Of a DNA stretch of 19,966 nucleotides, positions 1-6,900 are shown in pieces (the first letter of the stretch is position 1; each line of letters starts with the position of its first letter). The translations under genes were made by a program, and so were the position numbers. The DNA comes from Lachnospiraceae bacterium (lineage in GTDB: Bacteria; Bacillota; Clostridia; Lachnospirales; Lachnospiraceae), in the NCBI GenBank assembly GCA_009787745.1, contig WQST01000020.1, positions 1-19,966 on the forward strand, in the 5' to 3' direction. Under the pieces are notes generated by a model. That model was not told the origin of the DNA. It did no database searches and saw nothing but the letters and a program-made list of their open reading frames with translations.

Positions 1-310
1 GCGGGCAATGTTCGGTGTGATTCTGCCTGCCGCAAAATCAGGTATTATGGCGGCAGTCGTCTTAGGAGTGGGGCGGGCCATCGGGGAAACGATGGCCGTC
101 AAGATGGTTGCGGGAAATCAGGCTGTACTGCGTGTACCAACCGAATTTTTGAAAGGCGTCCGCACCCTGACAGCCAATGTCGTTTTGGAAATGGGTTATG
201 CCGAGGGGTTACATAGAGAAGCACTGATTGCGACAGGTGTGGTACTGTTTATTTTTATCCTGATTATCAATCTCCTGTTTTCAGTTCTTAAAAAGAGGGA
301 CGGGCAATGA
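1..310 (+). CDS. pstC: Phosphate ABC transporter permease PstC, C-terminal part (cut by the left edge)
   Basis: The reading frame is open from the first bases, so this is the last ~102 codons of a longer gene; the ATG at 8 is internal. PstC is one of the two membrane permeases of the high-affinity phosphate importer PstSCAB and pairs with PstA in the cytoplasmic membrane. Visible here are the cytoplasmic coupling loop of ABC importers (VILPAAKSGI followed by GVGRAIGETMAV) and a final hydrophobic helix (LFIFILIINLLFSVL) before a basic tail. The stop codon overlaps the pstA start as ATGA, so the two genes are translationally coupled. PstC is normally around 300 aa, so about two thirds lies upstream, probably after pstS. 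Confidence 0.93.
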   Translation, partial: RAMFGVILPAAKSGIMAAVVLGVGRAIGETMAVKMVAGNQAVLRVPTEFLKGVRTLTANVVLEMGYAEGLHREALIATGVVLFIFILIINLLFSVLKKRDGQ

Positions 311-1152
311 CGAAAATACTAAATAAATTTAAACGCAGAAAAAAACTTGATTTACTGTTATGCGGGCTGACATGGTTATTCGCCGTCATAACCTTCGCCA
401 TTTTGTTATTCTTAATCGGGCATATTTTGGTAAAAGGCCTTCCTTATGTCAAACCTTCCTTGTTCGAATTAACATATAACAGCAAAAATGTTTCCCTTCT
501 CCCCGCTTTAATAACAACAGTCCTCGTTGTGGCATTGTCACTGCTGATAGCAGTACCGCTGGGAGTCTTTGCCGCCATATACCTCGTTGAATACGCCAAG
601 CGCGGAAGCCGTTTCGTAAAATTAGTCCGGATGATGACCGAAACCCTGGCAGGAATCCCCTCGATCATCTACGGAATTTTCGGCTCAATATTCTTCGTCG
701 TCTGGCTGGGATGGGGGAAATCACTGTTAGCGGGAAGCTGTACATTAGCGATTATGATTTTACCCCTTGTTATAAGAAGTACCGAAGAAAGCCTGAAATC
801 AGTTCCTGACAGCTATCGCGAGGGTTCGTTTGGGCTCGGGGCAGGGCGGCTTAGAACAGTTTTCAAGATCGTTCTTCCTGCCGCCGGTCCCGGCATACTG
901 GCAGGGGTAATCCTATCCGTCGGCAGAATCGTCGGCGAAACCGCCGCGCTCATCTATACCTTGGGTAATTCCCCCATTATGACAAATGGGTTATTTGCTT
1001 CGGGGCGAACTCTGTCACTTCATATGTATTCACTGGCAGGTGAAAGCCTATATACAGGTCAAGCTTATGCAACAGCGGTTATTTTACTTATCGTCGTCAT
1101 TTTTATCAATATGCTGTCAGGTTTATTGGCTAAAAGGATTGTAAAAAATTAA
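307..1152 (+). CDS. pstA: Phosphate ABC transporter permease PstA
   Basis: This 281-aa membrane protein is the second permease subunit of the Pst phosphate importer; 281 aa is a normal length. Hydrophobic segments are visible near residues 18-43, 65-95, 110-135, 140-157, 195-220 and 255-275. The ABC-importer coupling loop is at about 171-197 (GLGAGRLRTVFKIVLPAAGP), followed by the typical GRIVGETAALIYT. The start ATG overlaps the pstC stop by four bases. A 54-bp gap separates it from pstB, with no visible promoter in the gap. PstA contacts the ATPase PstB, and in phosphate signalling the whole transporter works with PhoU to control the PhoR kinase. The assignment rests on motif and operon order. 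Confidence 0.96.
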   Translation: MTKILNKFKRRKKLDLLLCGLTWLFAVITFAILLFLIGHILVKGLPYVKPSLFELTYNSKNVSLLPALITTVLVVALSLLIAVPLGVFAAIYLVEYAKRGSRFVKLVRMMTETLAGIPSIIYGIFGSIFFVVWLGWGKSLLAGSCTLAIMILPLVIRSTEESLKSVPDSYREGSFGLGAGRLRTVFKIVLPAAGPGILAGVILSVGRIVGETAALIYTLGNSPIMTNGLFASGRTLSLHMYSLAGESLYTGQAYATAVILLIVVIFINMLSGLLAKRIVKN

Positions 1153-1206
1153 ATCATCGCCTATTATCATAAAAACTAAAGCAAAGAGGTAAAGGGTTAA
1201 ATAATT

Positions 1207-1956
1207 ATGAAAAAATATCAAATCAAAAATATGGATTTATGGTATAATGATTTCCAAGCATTACAAAATATAAATATGGACATTGAAAACAACCAAATCA
1301 CCGCTTTCATCGGTCCGTCGGGCTGCGGTAAATCAACTTTGATTAAAAGCTTAAACAGAATGAATGATTTGATTGAAGGCTGTAGAATAACAGGTGATAT
1401 TTTATTAGACAATGAAGATATTTTTGGCGATATGGACGTTAATCTTCTTCGTAAGCGCGTCGGAATGGTCTTTCAAAAGCCCAATCCTTTCCCGATGAGC
1501 ATCTATGACAATATCGCTTTCGGCCCGCGAACACATGGAATCAAAAGTAAGTATGCCCTTGATGAAATAGTCGAGAAGTCTCTGCGGAATGCGGCGATAT
1601 GGGATGAATGCAAAGACAGGCTGAAAAAATCCGCTTTATCCCTATCAGGCGGTCAGCAACAGCGCTTATGTATTGCCAGAGCGTTATCGGTCGAACCTGA
1701 AGTACTTCTCATGGATGAACCGACTAGCGCCCTTGACCCGATCTCCACATCGAAAATCGAAGATCTGGTTTTAGAGTTAAAGAAAGACTATACCGTCATA
1801 ATCGTTACGCATAATATGCAGCAAGCGACGCGTATATCTGATAAAACAGCCTTTTTCCTGCTTGGGGAAATGGTCGAATACAATGATTCGGAAATATTGT
1901 TTTCAATGCCGAAAGATAAACGTTGTGAAGATTATATTACCGGGAGGTTCGGATAA
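1207..1956 (+). CDS. pstB: Phosphate ABC transporter ATP-binding protein PstB
   Basis: The ATPase subunit of the Pst importer, 249 aa, full length for the family. Motifs in order: Walker A GPSGCGKS (36-43), Q-loop glutamine at about 90 in the PstB-typical stretch FQKPNPFPMSIYDN, signature LSGGQ (146-150), Walker B VLLMDEP (166-172) with catalytic Glu171, and H-loop His202 in THNMQQA. FQKPNPFP and the PTSALDPIST context are characteristic of PstB rather than other ABC ATPases. A purine-rich ribosome site (AAAGGG, 1191-1196) precedes the ATG. The stop overlaps the phoU start (TAATG). It powers phosphate import through PstC and PstA from the cytoplasmic face. Confidence 0.97.
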   Translation: MKKYQIKNMDLWYNDFQALQNINMDIENNQITAFIGPSGCGKSTLIKSLNRMNDLIEGCRITGDILLDNEDIFGDMDVNLLRKRVGMVFQKPNPFPMSIYDNIAFGPRTHGIKSKYALDEIVEKSLRNAAIWDECKDRLKKSALSLSGGQQQRLCIARALSVEPEVLLMDEPTSALDPISTSKIEDLVLELKKDYTVIIVTHNMQQATRISDKTAFFLLGEMVEYNDSEILFSMPKDKRCEDYITGRFG

Positions 1957-2600
1957 TGAGAAATAAATTTGACAATCAGCTAATACTGCTTAATAACTTG
2001 TTAATTGAAATGGGCGCCTTAATCGAAAAAGCCATCGCTTTAGCTATCGACGCTTTGGAAAGGCAAGATGTCATCCTAGCGAAACAAGCAATCGATTTTG
2101 ATGAAGAAATTAATCAGAAGGAAAAGGATATCGAAACTCTTTGCCTGAAACTGCTTTTACAGCAACAGCCAATCGCGAAAGATTTACGTTTGATTTCAGC
2201 GGCTCTTAAAATGGTCACGGATATGGAGAGAATCGGCGATCAAGCCGCCGATATCTCGGAAATTACCCTATACCTTGCAGGAAAACCATATATCAAGAAA
2301 CTGGAACATATCCCGCAAATGGCGGATGCAACGGTAAAAATGGTGACTGAGAGCATTGATGCCTTTGTAAAAAAAGATCTGAATCTGGCTAAAGCGGTTA
2401 TTGAATATGATGATGTTGTTGATGATTTATTTGTAACGGTCAGGCGCGACTTAATTGAACTTGTCAGTTCTAACAGTGAACACGGGGAACAAGTAATGGA
2501 TTTACTGATGGTCGCCAAATATTTTGAGCGTATCGGCGACCATGCGGTAAATATCGCAGGCTGGGTTGTTTTCTCAATCACAGGAAAACATGATAAATAA
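1956..2600 (+). CDS. phoU: Phosphate signalling protein PhoU
   Basis: 214 aa, the usual length of PhoU, an all-helical protein of two three-helix bundles that links the Pst transporter to the PhoR kinase and keeps Pho output low when phosphate is sufficient. The two repeats each show the metal-binding signature: E91-R-I-G-D-Q-A-A-D in the first half and E191-R-I-G-D-H-A-V-N in the second. The ribosome site GGGAGG (1942-1947) lies inside the end of pstB, and the ATG overlaps the pstB stop by one base. It is followed 33 bp later by the response regulator, so transporter, brake and two-component system sit on one transcript. Confidence 0.96.
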   Translation: MRNKFDNQLILLNNLLIEMGALIEKAIALAIDALERQDVILAKQAIDFDEEINQKEKDIETLCLKLLLQQQPIAKDLRLISAALKMVTDMERIGDQAADISEITLYLAGKPYIKKLEHIPQMADATVKMVTESIDAFVKKDLNLAKAVIEYDDVVDDLFVTVRRDLIELVSSNSEHGEQVMDLLMVAKYFERIGDHAVNIAGWVVFSITGKHDK

Positions 2601-2633
2601 AGGCTCTGATTATACAGCTTTGGGAGAATACAA

Positions 2634-3320
2634 ATGTCATTAATTTACGTGGTTGAGGATGATGAAAATATCAGGGAAATCGTTTTATATGCTTTAGAAT
2701 CGGCAGGTTTTTCCGCACATGGTTTTGAAAGCGGAGCCGATTTAATGACTGCCGCCAAAAAAGAAATTCCTGATCTTGTTTTGATGGATATTATGTTGCC
2801 CGGCGAAGACGGACTAAGTATTTTGGAAAAACTGCGCAGTTCCGGGCAGACAGAAAAATTGCCTGTTATTATGCTGACTGCGAAAGGCAGTGAATTTGAC
2901 AAGGTCAAAGGGCTTAATATGGGGGCTGACGATTATGTTACCAAACCATTTGGCGTAATGGAGTTAATTTCGCGTGTGAAGGCTCTTCTGCGCCGTACTG
3001 CCGCTAATGTCGATGTTACGGATAATTGTCTGAAATACGAAGATATTCTTATCGATACCTCGCGGCGCTTAGTTACGGTTGCTGATGAAGTCGTAAATCT
3101 TACTTATAAAGAATATGAGTTGCTTTATTATCTGGTTTTAAATAAGGAGTTGGTTTTAAGCAGGAATAAAATCATGGAAGCAATTTGGGGTTTTGACTTC
3201 GAAGGTGAAAGCCGTACTCTTGATATGCACATCAGGACTTTAAGACAAAAGCTTAAGGATGCCAAAAAGTACATCCATACTGTCCGCAATGTCGGTTATC
3301 GATTCGGATTGCCTACCTGA
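2634..3320 (+). CDS. phoB: OmpR/PhoB-family response regulator (phosphate regulon)
   Basis: 228 aa. The N-terminal receiver domain (1-120) has the acidic pocket Glu8-Asp9-Asp10, the phospho-acceptor Asp52 (LMDIMLPGEDG), the switch Thr82 and Lys104 (VTKPF). The C-terminal winged-helix DNA-binding domain (about 130-228) ends with the typical RTLDMHIRTLRQKL and VRNVGYRF. The ribosome site GGGAG (2622-2626) fits the ATG at 2634. It lies between phoU and a PhoR-like kinase, so it is most likely the regulator called PhoB in proteobacteria and PhoP in Bacillus. It would bind Pho boxes near its own operon, but the operon promoter lies outside the window. Other OmpR-family roles are possible but unlikely in this context. 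Confidence 0.93.
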   Translation: MSLIYVVEDDENIREIVLYALESAGFSAHGFESGADLMTAAKKEIPDLVLMDIMLPGEDGLSILEKLRSSGQTEKLPVIMLTAKGSEFDKVKGLNMGADDYVTKPFGVMELISRVKALLRRTAANVDVTDNCLKYEDILIDTSRRLVTVADEVVNLTYKEYELLYYLVLNKELVLSRNKIMEAIWGFDFEGESRTLDMHIRTLRQKLKDAKKYIHTVRNVGYRFGLPT

Positions 3321-3356
3321 ACTAACTAATATATCTACTTGGAGGATATCAATTTC

Positions 3357-4928
3357 ATGGAAAAAAGAATTACTCGTTACATGGGTATGCTGATTTTAAT
3401 AACGGTGCTGATTTTTGCTATCTTCGGGGGAATTATTTTCTCGGGAATATTCACATCACAAATAATGGACGGCTTAAGGACGATTCGGATTTCCATCATC
3501 GATGAAACAGGACGTGTAATATTTGATAATTCGGCGGACCCGGCCGAAATGGAGAATCACTTAAGCCGCCCCGAAGTTATTGACGCTTTGCGGTACGGAG
3601 TCGGTGAAAGTGAGCGCTTTTCCGAAACTCTGGGCGAAACGACACATTATTATGCTGTCAGAACCCCTGATAACAGCATTTTACGCCTCGCGCTGACCAC
3701 CAAAAGCTCAGCGGGCTTAATGTCGGGTTTTATCCCGATCGTTTTAATCTGCTTGTTAATCTCCGCTATCTTGGCATTTCTGGTCGCCCGCCGCTTGACC
3801 CATAGAATTACAGACCCGATCAATCATCTTGACCTTGAACACCCTGAACTTACGGAATATGAAGAACTTTTACCGCTTGCCAAACGAATTATCCTCCAAA
3901 AAGCCGAAATCAATGAACGCATCACCGAACTTAAAATCCAAACCGAAACGACGGCGGCAATCCTGAAAAACATGAACGAGGGGATGATTTTAATTGATTC
4001 TCAGGGAGTAGTCTTAACCGCCAACAAATTTATTCAGGAAATATTCGGCGATATCGAACATAAAAGCATCCTCTATATCTTACGTGAAATAGATTTCCAA
4101 AGCGGTTTAAAGCAATGCCTATTAGGTATAAGTACCGAAACACGCTACGAACGGGACGGCAAAATTTATAACGTTCATTTCAGCCCCGTCAATGAAACAG
4201 GAAAAATAAGCGGGGTCGTTGTGATGTTTTTTGATATAACCCAACAATATAAAGCCGAACAGCAAAGGCGCGAATTTTCCGCCAATGTCTCACATGAGCT
4301 TAAAACTCCCCTGACAAGCATTTCGGCGCTGTCACAGATGATTATGAACGGAATGGCGGAAAATCCCGAAACGATTAAAGATTTCGCGGAGAAGATTTCG
4401 ACTCAGACCGACGGGCTTGTCGCAATCATTAATGATATTATTAAGCTTTCCGAATTCGATGAAGATAAAGCCGAAAATGAAACCGAAGCATTCGATTTAA
4501 CCGCCTTAGCCGCGGATATTGCCGATGCTTTTAAAGTGAATGAAAAAAATGTTTCGCTTCGGCTTTCAGGTGAAAGCATAATTTTATCGGCTAATAAGCG
4601 GATGATTGATGAACTTATTTATAATTTACTCGAAAACGGGATTAAATATAATCGGCAAGACGGACAAGTTAATATAACGCTCTCATGTGATAATAATTGG
4701 TGTTCTATCGCCGTCTCCGACACCGGCATCGGAATCCCGAAAGAAAGTCAGAGCCGCGTTTTCGAGCGGTTCTACCGCGTCGATAAATCACGTTCCAAAA
4801 AGACAGGGGGGACAGGGCTGGGACTATCAATCGTCAAGCACATCGCCGAACACCACGGCGGCAAGGTCGAATTAGACAGCACCGAAGGGGTCGGCACCAA
4901 AGTAACATGTACTATTCCGCAAAAGTAG
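3357..4928 (+). CDS. phoR: PhoR-type sensor histidine kinase
   Basis: 523 aa from the ATG at 3357, chosen because a strong GGAGG (3341-3345) sits 11 bases upstream. A TTG at 3339 in the same frame would place the ribosome site inside the gene and is rejected. Layout: TM1 about 10-33, a short extracytoplasmic sensor region of ~90 residues, TM2 about 124-145, a linker, a PAS-like domain about 200-295, HisKA with phospho-acceptor His313 (SHELKTPLTS), and an ATPase domain with N box (NLLENGIKYN), G1 (DTGIGI, 455-460) and G2 (GGTGLGL, 484-490). This is the PhoR arrangement. It would phosphorylate the upstream regulator under phosphate limitation, with PhoU and Pst as inputs. It is the last gene of the operon, ahead of the terminator at 5048. 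Confidence 0.93.
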   Translation: MEKRITRYMGMLILITVLIFAIFGGIIFSGIFTSQIMDGLRTIRISIIDETGRVIFDNSADPAEMENHLSRPEVIDALRYGVGESERFSETLGETTHYYAVRTPDNSILRLALTTKSSAGLMSGFIPIVLICLLISAILAFLVARRLTHRITDPINHLDLEHPELTEYEELLPLAKRIILQKAEINERITELKIQTETTAAILKNMNEGMILIDSQGVVLTANKFIQEIFGDIEHKSILYILREIDFQSGLKQCLLGISTETRYERDGKIYNVHFSPVNETGKISGVVVMFFDITQQYKAEQQRREFSANVSHELKTPLTSISALSQMIMNGMAENPETIKDFAEKISTQTDGLVAIINDIIKLSEFDEDKAENETEAFDLTALAADIADAFKVNEKNVSLRLSGESIILSANKRMIDELIYNLLENGIKYNRQDGQVNITLSCDNNWCSIAVSDTGIGIPKESQSRVFERFYRVDKSRSKKTGGTGLGLSIVKHIAEHHGGKVELDSTEGVGTKVTCTIPQK

Positions 4929-4961
4929 CAGGTTCGGAATTATTTATTTAGACATGTATAA

Positions 4962-5017
4962 TTTACCAAATATGGTAAATACTTATTTTATCAAGCAAAT
5001 AAACCTATTGCTTGATA
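4962..5017 (+). repeat. Two inverted repeats (hairpins) between phoR and its terminator
   Basis: The first has arms ATTTACC and GGTAAAT around a 6-base loop (about 4961-4980). The second has perfect 10-base arms TATCAAGCAA (4989-4998) and TTGCTTGATA (5008-5017) around a 9-base loop. Neither is followed by a long T run, so neither is a classical terminator. They may protect the 3' end of the pst-pho mRNA or serve as protein-binding palindromes. The pairing is seen directly; the role is unknown. Confidence 0.5.
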
Positions 5018-5047
5018 GGCAATACTTATCCTCCCTCCCCCCTTTTT

Positions 5048-5082
5048 AAATCGGAGTTTCTAACGAAACTCCGATTTTTTTT
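5048..5082 (+). terminator. Rho-independent terminator of the pst-pho operon
   Basis: Perfect 13-bp stem AAATCGGAGTTTC / GAAACTCCGATTT around a TAAC loop, followed by a run of T. It lies 120 bp after the phoR stop and separates the phosphate operon from the accessory region. The A-rich 5' side could also allow some function in the opposite direction, but no convergent gene is present. Confidence 0.93.
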
Positions 5083-5225
5083 ATTGTCATTTCTCAAACT
5101 CATTGTCATTCTTAATTTCCATAATATCCCATTTATTTGATTTTTCTATTGCATTTTCTGTCAAAATGTGTTTAATATTAAGAAACAGTTACCAATTAGT
5201 TTTCAAATTTAGGGAAGGGAAAACC
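5083..5225. other. AT-rich leader of the WXG100-type cassette; no clear promoter seen
   Basis: This stretch must carry the start signals of the accessory cassette, because a terminator lies just before it. It contains a repeated ATTGTCATT (5083-5091 and 5102-5110), and a weak TTGCAT (5149-5154) with TTTAAT (5171-5176) at 16-base spacing, which is a poor match. A good ribosome site (AGGGAAGGGA, 5211-5220) precedes the first gene. I see no riboswitch or structured RNA here. Confidence 0.3.
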
Positions 5226-5603
5226 ATGCCTTGGAGAACCGAATATTACACAGATACAGAAGGTATTGAACACCAAAAATATATCTTTTTTAATCAAGCA
5301 GCAGCTGATTTAAATATCCTTCGCAGTAAAATACAAGTCACAAAATCAAACTTAAAAACTTCATATGATTCATTAGACCTTTCTTATAACACCGGGGATT
5401 GCTGTGATACTTATGATATCAACAAGACCACATTAACCACACTTATAAAATCAGCCCTTGGAGAATGTAATAATGATATAAGCACCATAAGTTTACGCAT
5501 CACCAATGCGAAAAGTTTAGCCGATAAATATAAAAACGCGCGGAATAAAATGAGAGATGTCTGGTATGACGGGCCGGGTGGTGGTTTTACATATGAGCAT
5601 TAA
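5226..5603 (+). CDS. Small helical protein of unknown function, first gene of a type VII-like cassette
   Basis: 125 aa from the ATG at 5226, chosen because of the ribosome site AGGGAAGGGA at 5211-5220; the upstream in-frame TTG at 5103 lacks one. There is no signal peptide or membrane segment. The body (about 20-105) looks like two long amphipathic helices broken around residues 53-65 by a Gly- and Cys-containing stretch (YNTGDCCDTYD). The C-terminus is aromatic and glycine-rich (DVWYDGPGGGF). I do not recognise the family. Size and shape match the small helical partners (YwqH/DUF5082-like or Lap proteins) encoded ahead of LXG/WXG effectors in Bacillota, but no diagnostic motif is present. 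It lies 41 bp before a WXG100-like gene in the same direction, so co-expression is likely. Confidence 0.6.
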   Translation: MPWRTEYYTDTEGIEHQKYIFFNQAAADLNILRSKIQVTKSNLKTSYDSLDLSYNTGDCCDTYDINKTTLTTLIKSALGECNNDISTISLRITNAKSLADKYKNARNKMRDVWYDGPGGGFTYEH

Positions 5604-5644
5604 CAAGCTGATGGAAAAATATTAGATTATACGAGGAGCTAGCA

Positions 5645-5959
5645 ATGGAAGAACAAAGTTCGGGAATAGCTGAATTACATCTTGGAGAGATAGATGATGC
5701 CATTACTCACTTCGATAATGCGTATAAACATTTATTACTGGCAAAATCCAAGATAGGCACTATCAAGGGCAAACTTAATTCAAAAAGCTGGGAGGGCGAT
5801 TCACACCGGCATTGTATTGAAATTAACGATACAGTTCTTGACTATTGGACAAAATTAGAGCTTTGTGATGAATTAACAAAATATTGCCGGGAATTAAAAG
5901 ATGATATAGAGAACTTTAACTTAAATTCTACAAATATTGAACAGATAGGGAGTTGGTAA
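5645..5959 (+). CDS. WXG100-like (ESAT-6 family) small secreted protein
   Basis: 104 aa, the standard WXG100 size. It has a helix-turn-helix shape: helix 1 about 12-45, then the hallmark turn W49-E50-G51 (SKSWEGDS), then helix 2 about 56-92. WXG100 proteins form four-helix bundles and are substrates or co-factors of type VII secretion systems. No cleavable signal peptide is present, as expected. A clear Y-x-x-x-D/E export motif is not seen after helix 2, so it may depend on a partner. The ribosome site GAGGAG (5633-5638) fits the ATG. The stop is directly adjacent to the next start (TAA then ATG), so the two are tightly coupled. No secretion ATPase (EssC-like) is in the window. Confidence 0.75.
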   Translation: MEEQSSGIAELHLGEIDDAITHFDNAYKHLLLAKSKIGTIKGKLNSKSWEGDSHRHCIEINDTVLDYWTKLELCDELTKYCRELKDDIENFNLNSTNIEQIGSW

Positions 5960-6568
5960 ATGACACTTAAAGAAATTTATGTTTTGAATGATATTTTAGA
6001 TCGCCAGGATATATATTCTCTGCCATCGTTTTCATCGCTTAATATGACAGAAGAGTTATTAAATGTTGCCAAGGATTCATTAATAAAAAAGAAGCTTTTA
6101 AAAAATCGCGATGAATTTATGGAAAAAGGCGCATTAATAACTAAAATGCTGATGGAATATAAGAAAGCGAAAAAATATATCCAAATATTATCGCTGTCAA
6201 TCGGTATTTTAGATAATGAGAAAGCGGTCATGATTAGCCAACTTGATGAAGATGATTACGATTTTACCGTAATTGATATTAAGAAAAGTACCACCCAATT
6301 TTTAGAGGTATTTACTTTTTTAAATAAAGCCAAGAGTTCAAAGACATTAACCGAAATAAAAATACCTCCGGAAAAACTAAAAGAAGAATATCGTTATAAT
6401 GAGTTTTTTTCGCTTAAAACAGAAGACGAAAAAAACAGAACTGACGAGATATGTTTTTTGGCTAACAATCAATTATATATTTATGATTATCGGAAAGATA
6501 CACTTTATCCCACAAGCTATGGTGACGCTGTAAAATTAATTATTGAGAGGCTGGCATACAATGAATAA
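5960..6568 (+). CDS. EspG/DUF5081-like putative type VII substrate chaperone
   Basis: 202 aa, soluble, with no signal or membrane segment. The N-terminal ~70 residues read like a winged-helix module (YVLNDILDRQDIYSLPSF, then a helix, then a basic helix ending KKLLKNRDEFMEKG). The middle is a beta-like stretch (IQILSLSIGIL, AVMISQLDEDDYDFTVIDI). The C-terminus pairs a strand (CFLANNQLYIYDY) with a helix (SYGDAVKLIIERL). This pattern recalls EspG chaperones of mycobacterial ESX systems and the DUF5081 proteins of Bacillota type VII loci; I hold this at moderate confidence. Its last 13 codons are duplicated downstream (9083-9121). It starts on the base after the WXG100 stop and overlaps the next gene by 8 bases, consistent with a role with the helical proteins on both sides. 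Confidence 0.55.
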   Translation: MTLKEIYVLNDILDRQDIYSLPSFSSLNMTEELLNVAKDSLIKKKLLKNRDEFMEKGALITKMLMEYKKAKKYIQILSLSIGILDNEKAVMISQLDEDDYDFTVIDIKKSTTQFLEVFTFLNKAKSSKTLTEIKIPPEKLKEEYRYNEFFSLKTEDEKNRTDEICFLANNQLYIYDYRKDTLYPTSYGDAVKLIIERLAYNE

Positions 6569-6864
6569 AATTAATTATAAGATAGATTTCATGATTGAAC
6601 TAGAGACACATTATAGCGAAGCTGAATCTGCTCTTGATGACGTCATTGCTGAATTAAAAAATGGTAAAGATGTCCTTGAAGATTTTTATAAAGGAATGGC
6701 GACTGATATAAACGGCGAAAGCATTGACAGATATAAAGAACATCTGGAATTTTTAAAACTCTGTTGTCAGGCGGCCAAAAGGCATGTAACAATTTCACGA
6801 TATAAAATGACCAGCACCGATGCCCAAAACAGTGATAGCCAGAATTAGCTGTCTTGAATAAATA
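6530..6864 (+). repeat. Direct repeat, copy 1 (end of EspG-like gene, whole 95-aa gene, and 16 bp beyond)
   Basis: About 335 bp nearly identical to 9083-9415. It covers the last 13 codons of the EspG-like gene including its stop, the whole 95-aa gene, and the first bases of the following gap. The two copies flank the effector gene and the membrane-anchored protein gene, so recombination between them would remove or exchange that cassette. Confidence 0.9.
6561..6848 (+). CDS. 95-aa WXG100-like helical hairpin protein with a Y-x-G turn
   Basis: 95 aa from the ATG at 6561, chosen because GAGAGG (6545-6550) lies at the right distance; an in-frame TTG at 6543 is rejected. The two predicted helices (about 9-42 and 53-85) are joined by Y43-K-G45-M-A, the same layout as the W-x-G-x-A turn of WXG100 proteins with Tyr for Trp. 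It overlaps the preceding gene by 8 bases and sits 52 bp ahead of the effector, the usual place for a dedicated helical targeting partner. A frameshifted second copy lies at 9114-9399. The family call is inferred from shape and context. Confidence 0.65.
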   Translation: MNKINYKIDFMIELETHYSEAESALDDVIAELKNGKDVLEDFYKGMATDINGESIDRYKEHLEFLKLCCQAAKRHVTISRYKMTSTDAQNSDSQN

Positions 6865-6900
6865 ATTAGTTAGTTAGCGTTTATTACAGGAGGAAAAGAA

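Noticed and set aside
3339..3356. TTG start for the PhoR-type kinase 18 bases upstream
   Set aside because: It would put the strong GGAGG (3341-3345) inside the gene; the ATG at 3357 is correctly spaced from it. The same logic removed upstream TTG/GTG starts at 5103, 6543, 9437, 12179 and 16785.
5083..5165. Pho-box-like repeats (TTGTCAT twice, then CTGTCA) ahead of the accessory cassette
   Set aside because: The two TTGTCAT copies are 19 bases apart rather than the 11-base period of Pho boxes, and the region is AT-rich enough for chance matches.
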